Assembly: GCA_028877275.1 (NCBI GenBank) | Contig: JAPPFP010000013.1 | Location: 1-58,822, forward strand | DNA length: 58,822 bases | Origin: Acidobacteriota bacterium | Lineage (GTDB): Bacteria; Acidobacteriota; Thermoanaerobaculia; Multivoradales; Multivoraceae | Direction of reading: 5' to 3' | In this document: positions 41,202 to 49,884 of the stretch, piece by piece | Layout: the number at the start of each line of letters is the position of its first letter | How positions within the stretch are numbered: position 1 is the first letter of the stretch | Notes under the pieces: generated by a model | What the model was told of the DNA's origin: nothing | Seen by the model: only the letters and a program-made list of their open reading frames with translations | Databases searched by the model: none | Made by a program: the position numbers and the translations under genes

Positions 41202-43622
41202 ATGAACCTCGAAGCGGAGCGCACGGACCACGAGGCCGCCGGCAGCCTGGCCGAAGAGCTCCCCTATTGGGGCTGGCTCGAAGACCACCCCTTCTGCCTG
41301 ACCCGCGGCGGCGAACTCCTCGCCGTCGCGGAGCTCTCCCAGGCCGTCGTCGACGGCCGCACTCCGCAGCAAATGGACGAGGTCCTCGGCCGGTGGCTCC
41401 GCCTCCTCTCCAGCCTCGATCCCCACACCCGGCTCTACTTCTACCTTTTGAGACGGCCCGGCCGGCTCGCGGCCATCGACGGGCTGGACGGCCTCGCGGC
41501 CATCTCCCAGGAGAAGCGCCGCTCCTTCCTCGAGCGGCGCGTCCAGGAGCTCCGCGCCTACGTCGTGTGGTCGCACGACGCCGAACTCAAGGCCAACGCG
41601 CGGACCGGCAACGCCGGCGTCCTCGCCGCCGCCCAGGACTGGATCAAGAGCCGCATGAAGCCGGACGAATGCGCCTTCCTGCTCCGCCACGTCACCGACG
41701 CCGCCGAGCGCTTCCGCCAGCTCGTCGGCGCCTCCGCCGCGCTCGCCTCCGACGTCACTCCGCTGCGCGTGCTGCCGGCGGAGGAGGCCACCGCCGTGCT
41801 CTCTGGACTCGTCAACCGGCCGGGACAGCCCTGGCACGGCGACCACATACCGAGCGCCCTCAACTGGAGACTGGCCCTCTCGGAACTGGAGGCCGAGCGG
41901 CGCTTCCTGCGCCTGGACGGCCAGCCCCTGATCCTCTACAACCTGACCTCCCCTCCGGTCCAGGCCAGAGCGAACCTGCTGCAGGAGCTCTATCGCCTCG
42001 ACGCCCTGCTCACCGTCTCCCTCGAATGGCGGCCGCAGCCGCTCGCCTCCTCGCGCCGGAAGATCCGGAGCGTTCAGCGCCACTACTTCAGCAAGCGCTA
42101 CTCCATGGTCGCCCACATGCAGGACGCGCAAGGCACCGCCGCGGCCATGGTCGATTCGGCGGCCGACGCCGAATCCGCCCGCATCGCCCACGCGCTCGTC
42201 GAACTCGAGACGGAGGGCGTCGCCTACGGCGACATCTCGCTGACCATCGCGCTCCACGGCGACGACCTGGCCAGGATCGAGGCGCTGGACGCCGAGCTCT
42301 TCCGCATCTTCGGCGCCGCCGACGCCAAGGTCATCCGGGAGGGCTTCGGGCAGCTTCCCGCCTGGTGGAGCCGTTTGCCCGGGCAACCGCGCAAGCGCCA
42401 GGTCCGCACCGTCTTCAGTAGCGCCGGCGTCGCGGCCTGCATGGCGCCCCTGTTCGGGCCGCCGCCCGGCCAGGCCGAGTGCAAGCACCTTGAGAAGCCC
42501 GCCATGGCCACCTTCGAGACGCCGTGGAAAACCCCCTACCACTACGACCTCTTCGGCGGCAGCGACGTCGGCCACACCCTCATCCTCGGCGCCACCGGAG
42601 CCGGAAAGAGCTTCGCCCTCAACTTCCTGCTCGTCCAGTCCCAGCACTACGCGCCCAGAGTCCTCGTCCTCGACCTGGGCGGCTCCTACAAGTGGCTCAC
42701 CGAGTTCATCGGCGGCGGCTACCTGGAACTCAACCCCGACGCGGACGGCGACGAGATCGCGCTCAAGCCCTTCAGCCTCCCACCCGGCGAGAGGACCTTC
42801 AGCTTCCTCACCGGCTGGATCGCCCGCCTGCTCCGCATCGGCGGCTACACGCTCAGAGGCGAGGACACCACCGAGCTCAGAGAGCGCGTCGAGGACCTCT
42901 ACCGCAGTCCGGCCGAGGACCGCACCCTCTCAGCTCTGGTGCGCACCCTGCCCGCCGCCATGTGGCCGGCCATGAGCCGCTGGCACGGCGAGGGCGCCTG
43001 GGCCAAGTTCTTCGACGGCGGAGGCGAGGACACCCTGGAACTCGCCGACTGGCAGGTCATCGACCTGGCCGGAGCCGCGGAGCACGACGACCTCTGCGAG
43101 GCCGCCCTGTTCTTCCTCCTCGAGCGGCTACGGCTCGCCCTGGACGATCCGGCCGAGGCCGCCCGCGTGAAGCTCATGGTCGTCGACGAGGCATGGCGCT
43201 ACCTCAACGACCGCGCCGTCCTCACCTACCTCGCCGAGGCCGCCAAGACCTGGCGCAAGCGCAACGCCGCCCTCGTGCTCGCGACCCAGAGCGCCGTCGA
43301 CCTCACCGACACCGAGGGAGCCCAGGCGCTGCTGGAATCCCTCCCCACCAAGCTCTTCCTCGCCAACCCCGACCTGCCGGACGGCGTCCAGGCGACCTTC
43401 CGGCTCAACGACACCGAGATGCAGACCATCCGCGGACTCCTGCCCAAACGCGAGATGTACCTGCGCCGCGCCCAGGAGGCCGGCGTCGTCCGCCTCGAGG
43501 TCGATCCCGAGTCCTACTGGCTCTACACCAGCTCTCCCGTCGACGGCGAGCGCCGAGCGCAAGCGGTGGCCGAACACGGCCTCGCCGCCGCTCTCGAGGT
43601 CCTGGCTAACCAACGGAGGTAA
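41202..43622 (+). CDS. virB4: VirB4/TrbE conjugation ATPase
   Basis: 806 residues. The N-terminal ~400 residues are the VirB4 membrane-interacting region; the ATPase has Walker A LGATGAGKSFALNF (~463-470) and Walker B KLMVVDEAWRYL (~655-662), then ATQSAVDL. VirB4 energises pilus assembly and substrate passage in the cytoplasm at the inner membrane. It is typical in length and complete. The start lies 9 bases after the antisense gene and no ribosome site is obvious. Confidence 0.95.
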   Translation: MNLEAERTDHEAAGSLAEELPYWGWLEDHPFCLTRGGELLAVAELSQAVVDGRTPQQMDEVLGRWLRLLSSLDPHTRLYFYLLRRPGRLAAIDGLDGLAAISQEKRRSFLERRVQELRAYVVWSHDAELKANARTGNAGVLAAAQDWIKSRMKPDECAFLLRHVTDAAERFRQLVGASAALASDVTPLRVLPAEEATAVLSGLVNRPGQPWHGDHIPSALNWRLALSELEAERRFLRLDGQPLILYNLTSPPVQARANLLQELYRLDALLTVSLEWRPQPLASSRRKIRSVQRHYFSKRYSMVAHMQDAQGTAAAMVDSAADAESARIAHALVELETEGVAYGDISLTIALHGDDLARIEALDAELFRIFGAADAKVIREGFGQLPAWWSRLPGQPRKRQVRTVFSSAGVAACMAPLFGPPPGQAECKHLEKPAMATFETPWKTPYHYDLFGGSDVGHTLILGATGAGKSFALNFLLVQSQHYAPRVLVLDLGGSYKWLTEFIGGGYLELNPDADGDEIALKPFSLPPGERTFSFLTGWIARLLRIGGYTLRGEDTTELRERVEDLYRSPAEDRTLSALVRTLPAAMWPAMSRWHGEGAWAKFFDGGGEDTLELADWQVIDLAGAAEHDDLCEAALFFLLERLRLALDDPAEAARVKLMVVDEAWRYLNDRAVLTYLAEAAKTWRKRNAALVLATQSAVDLTDTEGAQALLESLPTKLFLANPDLPDGVQATFRLNDTEMQTIRGLLPKREMYLRRAQEAGVVRLEVDPESYWLYTSSPVDGERRAQAVAEHGLAAALEVLANQRR

Positions 43623-43628
43623 ATCACC

Positions 43629-44468
43629 TTGTACGCACCACCCACCATCGCGGCCGCGATCGCCTTCGCCGCCGTTCCCCTGCTCGCCCAGGACTCCCAC
43701 ATCCTGCGCATTGACCCCGCGGAAGACGAGGTCTGGAGGCTCACCACCCGCGTCCGCCACACCACCGTCATCACCCTCCCCGCCAACGAGAACATCCTCG
43801 ACTTCGTCGTCGGAGACCTCGACTACTGGCACCTTTCCGGATCCGCCAACGTCGCCTTCCTCAAGCCCACCGAGGAAGGCGTCCAAACCAACGTCGCCCT
43901 GGTCTGCGAATCCGGCCGGATCTACCCCTTCCTCGTCTCCGAGTCCTCCGACACTCCGCCGCACCTGGTCGTCCGGCTCGACCATAACTTCGAAGCCGAG
44001 GCCGCCGCGGCCGCCGGCGAGGCCCACCGGCCCGCCTTCGTCGCCGCCGACCAGGTCGCCTCCTACCAGGCCATGGCCCAACAGGCCGCCGAGGACGCCG
44101 CCGCGAAGCGTCGGCACGCCGACGAGCAGATCGCGGCCGCGCATGCCTCCGCCGACGACCGGGTCAACGGCTTCCGCGCCCAGTACCCCACCCGCGTCCG
44201 CTTCCCCTACCGCCTCCACGACAAGGCCAAGGGCTGGCCCTTCCTCGTCGAGGGCATGTGGCACGACGGTCAGTTCACTTACCTGCGCAGCCTCGCCCAG
44301 GAGTCCCCCGCGCTCTACGAGAACAAGGACGGCCAGCCGTCCCTCATCCCCTACGACCTCACCGAGGACGGCCTCTACGTCGTCCGCCGCGTGGTCGGCC
44401 AGGGCTGGCTCCAGATCGGCAAGCACCGCGCCGGCTGGACCTTCGACGAACCGGAACCCCTCCAGTAG
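43629..44468 (+). CDS. virB9: VirB9/TrbG-like outer-membrane core protein
   Basis: 279 residues from TTG 43629, six bases after virB4, with GGAGG upstream. A signal peptide (AAIAFAAVPLLAQ) leads into a VirB9 N-terminal domain (VRHTTVITLPANENILDFVV, GDLDYWHLSG, LKPTEEGVQTNVAL), then a helical insert (DQVASYQAMAQQAAEDAAAK), then the C-terminal beta-barrel-associated domain (FVEGMW-like region, GQFTYLRSLAQ, DGLYVVRRV). VirB9 with VirB7 and VirB10 builds the outer-membrane ring. Confidence 0.9.
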   Translation: MYAPPTIAAAIAFAAVPLLAQDSHILRIDPAEDEVWRLTTRVRHTTVITLPANENILDFVVGDLDYWHLSGSANVAFLKPTEEGVQTNVALVCESGRIYPFLVSESSDTPPHLVVRLDHNFEAEAAAAAGEAHRPAFVAADQVASYQAMAQQAAEDAAAKRRHADEQIAAAHASADDRVNGFRAQYPTRVRFPYRLHDKAKGWPFLVEGMWHDGQFTYLRSLAQESPALYENKDGQPSLIPYDLTEDGLYVVRRVVGQGWLQIGKHRAGWTFDEPEPLQ

Positions 44469-45793
44469 TGGCCGACTTCAAAGAGTGGAAGCAGCGCATC
44501 GCGAAACCCGCGGGCGCGCTGCCGGCGAACCTGATGAACCGCGTGGTCGCGATCCTCGCCGTCGTCCTCGTCGTCGTGATCGTCGCCGCCACCATCGGCG
44601 GAGCCGGCTCCGAGGAGGAGATCGGCGAGACCGATCCGGACGAGCAGACCCCGGCCGACCCCGAAATGGCCGACCGCCTCGGCAGCGAGGTCGAGAACCA
44701 GCGGCGGCAGGCCGCCTTCGAACGCGAAGAGGCAGAAGCCGACGCTCAGCGCGAGACCGTTCGCCAGGCCAACCTCAACCTGGCGCCCTCGCCACCTCCC
44801 GGCGAAGCCATCCTCCAACGGCTAGCCGGGATGACGCCGGACGAGGAGGACCCCAACCCCGACCCCTGGGATCCCGACGTCTTCTCGCCCCAGGAGGCGG
44901 AGCTCCGCCTCGAGCTACACCTCGAGGACATCGAGCGCAGACACCGGTCTCTGGTCGCCGTCCCCGTTGCCCACTCCGTCCGCGACCAAGACGCGCCTCT
45001 CGGCGGCGGCGACTCCGAACCCTCCTCCCACGAACGGCTCGCGGCCCTCTACGACACTCTCGGGGCCGCCGCGCTTCAACAGTCGACCGCGGGGGCCGTA
45101 CCCCCGGGCGCGGCGGGCCCTCCCGCAAACGCGACGGCTGGAGGCGCCCTGGACGTCGCCCTGCCCGACTCCAACAACGAACCCGACTACGAACGGCCGG
45201 AACGGGTCGCCGTACCCGACGACCCGCCTGGCTGGCACCGCATCCACGAAGGCTCCTTCGTCGAAGCCGTCCTCGTCACCCAACTCTCCGGAGACTTCCC
45301 GAGCCCCGTCTCCGCCGTCGTCGCCGTCCCCTTCTACAGCGCCGACCGGCAGACCGTGCTGATCCCCCGAGGCAGCCGCTTCATCGGCACGATGCAGGCC
45401 GTCCGCGACCAGAACCAGAGCCGACTCGCGGTCGGCTTCCACCGGCTCGTCTTCCCCGACGGCCGCTGGGCCGCGCTCCGCTTCCAGGGCCTCAACCAGC
45501 TCGGAGAAGGGGCGCTCAAGGACCAGGTCGACCGCCACTACCTCAGCACCTTCCTGGCCGCCGGCGGCGTCGGCCTCCTGAGCGGCCTGGCCTCGGCCGG
45601 CGCCGGCGTCGCCGAAACCACCGACCAGTACCGCCTCGGAACCGGCCGCAGCTTCTCCGAAACCGGAATCCAGATCATGGACCGCTTCCTCAACCGGCTC
45701 CCCACCATCACCATCCGCGCCGGACACCGCCTGCGCATATGGCTCACCGCAGACCTTCTCATTCCACCGACGACCACAGGAGCCACACCATGA
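44468..45793 (+). CDS. virB10: VirB10/TrbI-like core protein
   Basis: 441 residues from GTG 44468, which overlaps the VirB9 stop by one base. A short cytoplasmic end, one membrane segment (25-45: RVVAILAVVLVVVIVAATIG), a long charged periplasmic region, and the VirB10 barrel: GSFVEAVLVTQLSGD, VLIPRGSRFIGTMQ, GLLSGLASAGAG and ITIRAGHRLRIWLT at the end. VirB10 links inner and outer membranes. GTG is favoured because the preceding in-frame sequence is VirB9 in another frame. Confidence 0.9.
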   Translation: MADFKEWKQRIAKPAGALPANLMNRVVAILAVVLVVVIVAATIGGAGSEEEIGETDPDEQTPADPEMADRLGSEVENQRRQAAFEREEAEADAQRETVRQANLNLAPSPPPGEAILQRLAGMTPDEEDPNPDPWDPDVFSPQEAELRLELHLEDIERRHRSLVAVPVAHSVRDQDAPLGGGDSEPSSHERLAALYDTLGAAALQQSTAGAVPPGAAGPPANATAGGALDVALPDSNNEPDYERPERVAVPDDPPGWHRIHEGSFVEAVLVTQLSGDFPSPVSAVVAVPFYSADRQTVLIPRGSRFIGTMQAVRDQNQSRLAVGFHRLVFPDGRWAALRFQGLNQLGEGALKDQVDRHYLSTFLAAGGVGLLSGLASAGAGVAETTDQYRLGTGRSFSETGIQIMDRFLNRLPTITIRAGHRLRIWLTADLLIPPTTTGATP

Positions 45794-46656
45794 TCCTGCC
45801 GAGCACCACCTTCCGCCGCACCCTCATTCTCGCCCTGGTCGGCCTGCTCGTCACCGGCGGCGCGTACGCCTTCCTCAACATCGCCGGCGCCACCGAACTC
45901 ACCCAGATCCTCAACGTCGCCGAGAACGCCCTCGTCGCCATCGAGCAGGCGGCCGCCGTCGTCGAGCTGAAGGACCAGATCGACCAACAACTCGACGACG
46001 CCATGGGCAAGATCGGCGCCCTGACCCAAGCCTTCGAGGACTTGAGCAGCGATCCCATGAGCCTGCTCCAGGACTCGTCGGGCCTCTCCTGGGCGGGCGA
46101 CTTCACCGGTGAGCCCCTCGCTCTGGCCAACGCCATGGCCGACATGCAGGACGACGGCGGCAACTCCCTGCTCACCCACTCCCGGCAGGCCCTGGCCGCG
46201 GCCGACACCGTCTCCCGCCAGCGCTACGCCCGCGCCTACCGCGACGTGCCGACCGCTTCCGACAACTGGCTCGAGAGGCGAGAGCGGGCGGAACGCCAGC
46301 TCGCCACCGACTACTTCGTCCTCGACAGCGCCGAGGCCCTCATCGAACTCCTCGGCAAAACGTCCGCGTCCGTCGAGCGCAGCCGCCAGCAGACCGAACT
46401 CGCGGACACGGCCCTCGCCCAGGAGGCCCACGCCATGAAGCTCAACGACATCGAGGTGGACATCGCCGTCGCTCAGCTCACCGCTCACCACGCCGCGCGC
46501 AACATGCTCGAGACGTGGAAGCTCGAAGAAGAGCATCGCGAGCAGCTCGAAGCCGAGGTCACGGCCGAGCGCGCGGAGGCCCGCCGCGCCGATCGCGCCC
46601 AGAACCGCGTCCGGGGCCAGCGCAACGCCTGGCGCCAAGCCTTCCTCTTCAACTAG
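45790..46656 (+). CDS. virB5: VirB5/TrbJ-like transfer protein
   Basis: 288 residues; ATGA overlap with virB10. Signal peptide (LILALVGLLVTGGAYA), then almost entirely helical sequence (LTQILNVAENALVAIEQAAA; DQIDQQLDDAMGKIGALTQA), ending in a long charged helix. The family is diverse and is recognised here by signal peptide, helix pattern and position. It would be a minor pilus component. Assignment to TrbJ/VirB5 rests partly on context. Confidence 0.75.
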   Translation: MILPSTTFRRTLILALVGLLVTGGAYAFLNIAGATELTQILNVAENALVAIEQAAAVVELKDQIDQQLDDAMGKIGALTQAFEDLSSDPMSLLQDSSGLSWAGDFTGEPLALANAMADMQDDGGNSLLTHSRQALAAADTVSRQRYARAYRDVPTASDNWLERRERAERQLATDYFVLDSAEALIELLGKTSASVERSRQQTELADTALAQEAHAMKLNDIEVDIAVAQLTAHHAARNMLETWKLEEEHREQLEAEVTAERAEARRADRAQNRVRGQRNAWRQAFLFN

Positions 46657-46666
46657 CCGGATCCCG

Positions 46667-47911
46667 ATGCTCCCCGGCTCCAGATCGCCGTCCACGCCTC
46701 GCGAGGCGTGGCCCTGCGTCGCACGGCGCGACCCACAGACAGTCTGCCCACCCGGGACCGGCCCCGCTCGCGTTACCGGGCGATTCTGGCCGACTTGCGC
46801 CTCGGGGCGTAAGTCATGCGCGGGATCCGGATCCGGAGCGGCGCGACGACGCGCACCGCTCGTCCTGACGGCCGTAGGCCTTCTCCTCCTGACCGCCCTG
46901 CCGGCCGACGCTCAGCCGCCGCCCAACGCCGGCATACCGACGGTCAACGACAACAGCATCGGCAACCTGCCCCAATTCCTCGACACCGCCATCAACATCG
47001 TCCTCTCCGCCGGCGCCCAGAGCACCATCCTCGGATGGGGCAACGACCTCGCCCGGAACATCGCCCTCATCCTCATCGTCTGGACCGGCGCCCGCGTCGC
47101 CCTGAGCGGCACCTTCCAGGCATGGGAACTCATCAAGTTCATCTTCGTCCTCGCCATCCCCCTCGCCCTCGTGCGCGGCTACGACACCAACATCGTCGGC
47201 CTGGGCGTCAGCTTTCCCGAGCTCATCACGGGGCAGGGCAACGCGCTCATGCGGCTCTTCGGCGCCGATGTCCTCGCCCAGGGCGTCGCCACGGTCATGG
47301 AGCTGGCCGAGGACCACATGAGGCTCGTCGGCGAGGAAGCCGGTTCCGTCAACCTCTGGACCGCCTTCCGCACCGGCGGCAAGCAAATCGCCCACCTCGC
47401 CCTCCTGACCGCCATCCTGGGCAGCTTCGTCCTCGGAATGATCGTCGTCCTCGCGCTCGCCATGGCCCAGATTCTCTTCGCCCAGGCCGCGATCGCCGTC
47501 CTCGTCACCCTCGGCCCGCTCTTCATCCCCTTCATGATCGTCCCGAAGATGGACTTCCTCTTCTGGGGCTGGTTCAAGGCGATGCTCCAGTACAGCCTCT
47601 ACGGGGCAATCGCGGCCGCCATGGTCAGCCTCTGGACCCGGATCATCCTCGGCTTCGCACGCGCTCTCGAGGCCGAGACCTTCGAGATCAACTCGATGAC
47701 CGCCGCCACCGGCGTCTGGGTCGTTCCCGTGTTCGGCGTGATCGTCTGCGCCATCGTCTCCATCATGAAGATCGGCGACATCGCCGGCATGATCGTCGGC
47801 GCCGGCAGCGACGGCGGCGGCTTCTTCGGAGGCGCCTTCATGGCCTCCCGCATCGTCGCCGCCCCCGCCCGCGTCGCCGCAGCGCCGCTCAAGGGAGGAG
47901 TGCCCGCGTGA
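46667..47911 (+). CDS. virB6: VirB6/TrbL-like polytopic membrane protein
   Basis: 414 residues if the ATG at 46667 is used; the first ~60 codons are Arg/Pro-rich and not typical, and a start just before the signal-like segment LVLTAVGLLLLTALPADAQ is more natural, but no ATG/GTG/TTG lies there in frame. Multiple membrane segments follow (ALILIVWTGARVALSG, FIFVLAIPLALVRG, LGSFVLGMIVVLALAMAQIL, ALFIPF-like). VirB6 forms part of the inner-membrane channel. It overlaps virB8 by four bases. Confidence 0.85.
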   Translation: MLPGSRSPSTPREAWPCVARRDPQTVCPPGTGPARVTGRFWPTCASGRKSCAGSGSGAARRRAPLVLTAVGLLLLTALPADAQPPPNAGIPTVNDNSIGNLPQFLDTAINIVLSAGAQSTILGWGNDLARNIALILIVWTGARVALSGTFQAWELIKFIFVLAIPLALVRGYDTNIVGLGVSFPELITGQGNALMRLFGADVLAQGVATVMELAEDHMRLVGEEAGSVNLWTAFRTGGKQIAHLALLTAILGSFVLGMIVVLALAMAQILFAQAAIAVLVTLGPLFIPFMIVPKMDFLFWGWFKAMLQYSLYGAIAAAMVSLWTRIILGFARALEAETFEINSMTAATGVWVVPVFGVIVCAIVSIMKIGDIAGMIVGAGSDGGGFFGGAFMASRIVAAPARVAAAPLKGGVPA

Positions 47912-48561
47912 GCAAGCCCGACCCCGGCAAGGAATTCGCCGACGTATGGGGCGAGATCGTCGTCTCCAACCGTCACTTTCGACTCGCCACTTACGCCCTC
48001 GGCGGAGTCCTCCTGCTCCTGCTCGTCGCCGTCGTCCGCCTCTCAAGCGTCGAACTCCCCAAGCCGATCGTCATCCGCGTGGACGACGTCGGCCGAGCCG
48101 AGGCACTCGCCTACGACGCGCTCGAGGCCCAGGTCGACCCGCTCGACCCGACCACCAAGTACTTCCTCGCCGCCTTCGTCAGCGACCACTACTCGCGCCG
48201 TACCGCAACCGCCCAGAGGGCCTGGGCACGGTCCCTCAACTTCCTGGTCACCACCCTGGCCGACGAAGCCTTCCGGCGCGACGGCGAGGCCGTCGCCGCC
48301 GTGGCAGCCGGGCTCGCCGAACAGGAGCGCCAGGTCGAGAGGGTCTCCCTCTCCATTCAACCGCAGCCGGAGGCCCCGCACATCGCCTCCGCCAACTTCG
48401 AGGTCGCCGTTCTCGAGAACGGCCGGGAGGTCGCCCGCGAGCGCTGGAGCGTCTCCATGCAGTTCATGTTCCTGGAACAAGTGCCGGCGAACCTCCTCCC
48501 CGTCAACCCCATGGGCATCCTCGTCACCTACGTCCAGGCCGACCAGGTCACCGACTTCTGA
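47908..48561 (+). CDS. virB8: VirB8/TrbF-like assembly factor
   Basis: 217 residues from GTG 47908 (GTGA overlap with virB6). A short cytoplasmic end, one membrane segment (LATYALGGVLLLLLVAVVRL) and a periplasmic NTF2-like domain (DPTTKYFLAAFVSDHYSRRT, AVLENGREVARERWSVSM, NPMGILVTYV near the end). VirB8 nucleates assembly of the channel. A 16-residue remnant of the same gene occurs at 18379-18429. Confidence 0.9.
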   Translation: MSKPDPGKEFADVWGEIVVSNRHFRLATYALGGVLLLLLVAVVRLSSVELPKPIVIRVDDVGRAEALAYDALEAQVDPLDPTTKYFLAAFVSDHYSRRTATAQRAWARSLNFLVTTLADEAFRRDGEAVAAVAAGLAEQERQVERVSLSIQPQPEAPHIASANFEVAVLENGREVARERWSVSMQFMFLEQVPANLLPVNPMGILVTYVQADQVTDF

Positions 48562-48563
48562 CC

Positions 48564-49547
48564 GTGGCCCTCAAGGCCCCGGACATCCCCCACCTGGACG
48601 GACGCGACAGAGCGCTCCGAGAACTCGGCTTCCGTCCCTACGAGGCGGCTTGGCTCACCCTCGTCTGCCTCCACTCCGGCGTCTTCACCAGGACACAGTT
48701 CACCGAGCATCACAGCTGTGACCGCAAGACAACTGCCCGCTTTGTAACGCCCCTCATAGACCGTGGGGTTGCCAAGGAGCACCCGCTCCCCGACCACGAC
48801 ACCAGGCTCCGCTACACCCACGTCTTCAACCGGGGCCTCTACCGCGCCCTGGGGGTCGAGCACATCCGCCATCGTCGCCAGCCGAAGGAGGACCCCGTCC
48901 TCTTCCGACGTCTCCTCTCCCTGGACCACGTGGTCCAACACCCCGACCTCCCCTGGCTCGCGACCGAGCAGGAAAAGGTCGACCACTTCACCGGCCGCGG
49001 CGTCCGCCGCGACCTGCTTCCCAACCGCCGCTACGCCGGCGCGGCCGGAGGCACCCTCCGCTACTTCGCGCACAAGCTGCCGATCGCCGCCGACGAGAAG
49101 TCGGCGACCTTCGTCTACGTCGATCCCGGCCGCCGCACCGACAAGGAGCTCCAGAGCTGGGCGGCCGAGCACCGCGCCCTCTGGGCGATCCTCCGCAGCC
49201 TCGGAACCCAGGTCCGCGTCGCCGCCGTGGCGCGCACGGTGGCGAAGCAGGGCGAGCTCTCCCGCAAGGTCGCCGCGTGGACCGACTCGACGCCGGGAGG
49301 TGCCGAGCCGTTGACCTCCGAAGAGCGTGAAACGCTGGCCGTCCTCGCCGCCGCCGTGCGCGAGACCGCCACCACCGGCGACCCGCGGCCGTGCGCTCCC
49401 TGGGGCGGTTTCAATCCCGCACGTCGCGTCCTCATTGCGCTCCGCCAGCGGGCCGACGCGGAGGACTCCGGCGACGCTTCCGGGGCCGTGATCGACGCCT
49501 ATTCCACCCATCACGCTCGCGGCCTCTCGCCCCAGGCTCTCGCATGA
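48564..49547 (+). CDS. Replication-relaxation-like protein 2 (intact copy)
   Basis: 327 residues from GTG 48564, two bases after the VirB8 stop. A winged helix (AAWLTLVCLHSGVFTRTQFT, RFVTPLIDRGVAKEH, LRYTHVFNRGLYRALG) is followed by a possible nuclease-like half (ATFVYVDPGRRTDKELQSW, YSTHHARGL). The general plan resembles replication-relaxation proteins, but less closely than the gene at 38564. It lies between VirB8 and the inverted-repeat region, so it may bind that region. Two broken copies occur at 72-272 and 18432-20654. Confidence 0.65.
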   Translation: MALKAPDIPHLDGRDRALRELGFRPYEAAWLTLVCLHSGVFTRTQFTEHHSCDRKTTARFVTPLIDRGVAKEHPLPDHDTRLRYTHVFNRGLYRALGVEHIRHRRQPKEDPVLFRRLLSLDHVVQHPDLPWLATEQEKVDHFTGRGVRRDLLPNRRYAGAAGGTLRYFAHKLPIAADEKSATFVYVDPGRRTDKELQSWAAEHRALWAILRSLGTQVRVAAVARTVAKQGELSRKVAAWTDSTPGGAEPLTSEERETLAVLAAAVRETATTGDPRPCAPWGGFNPARRVLIALRQRADAEDSGDASGAVIDAYSTHHARGLSPQALA

Positions 49548-49884
49548 CTCCGGGTCAACCACGGGGTCGCTCCGGGATGCCACAACGTCAGCACCCCCTT
49601 TGTGGCACTTTCGATCCGCCGAATGTGGCATCGTCCTCTTTCGAGGACCCCCGCCGAATCGTCCTTCGAACACGACGTGTTTCTCGGGCTCCGTTCCGGC
49701 AGAAGCGCCCTTCGGGCGCAGCAACCCGGCCGCACCAGGCGACCGGGTTGGGACGTGAGCGACCCCCCCTTTCGGCCGCCTGGAGCGGCACGAAAGGGTC
49801 TCCCTTGTGGCGGCCTATATGGCAGCCACGGGAGGGTCGCTCACGTCCAGAGTTGATCCCTGCGGGAAGGCTCGGAGCGGAGCG
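49548..49884 (+). repeat. Long dispersed repeat with inverted repeat, copy 3 (between intact genes)
   Basis: Lies between the intact replication-relaxation-like gene and virD4. Arms GGACGTGAGCGACCCCCC (49751-49768) and GGGAGGGTCGCTCACGTCC (49830-49848) pair over 18-19 positions; the core GATCCCTGCGGGAAGGC is 49855-49871. The location beside coupling-protein and putative DNA-processing genes is where origins of transfer are often found. Confidence 0.75.

Noticed and set aside
43711..46656. A 981-codon open frame across virB9, virB10 and virB5
   Set aside because: It only joins three real genes in part; outside virB5 the translation is Pro/Arg/Ser/Thr low-complexity typical of a shadow frame in GC-rich DNA.
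41190..48046. Minus-strand frames of 270-485 codons opposite virB4, virB9, virB10, virB5 and virB6
   Set aside because: All are antisense to confidently assigned genes and consist of Gly/Glu/Val/Arg-rich sequence with no recognisable family.
48528..49724. A 398-codon minus-strand frame opposite the replication-relaxation-like gene and repeat
   Set aside because: It crosses a gene boundary and a repeat and is not preserved in the other repeat copies.
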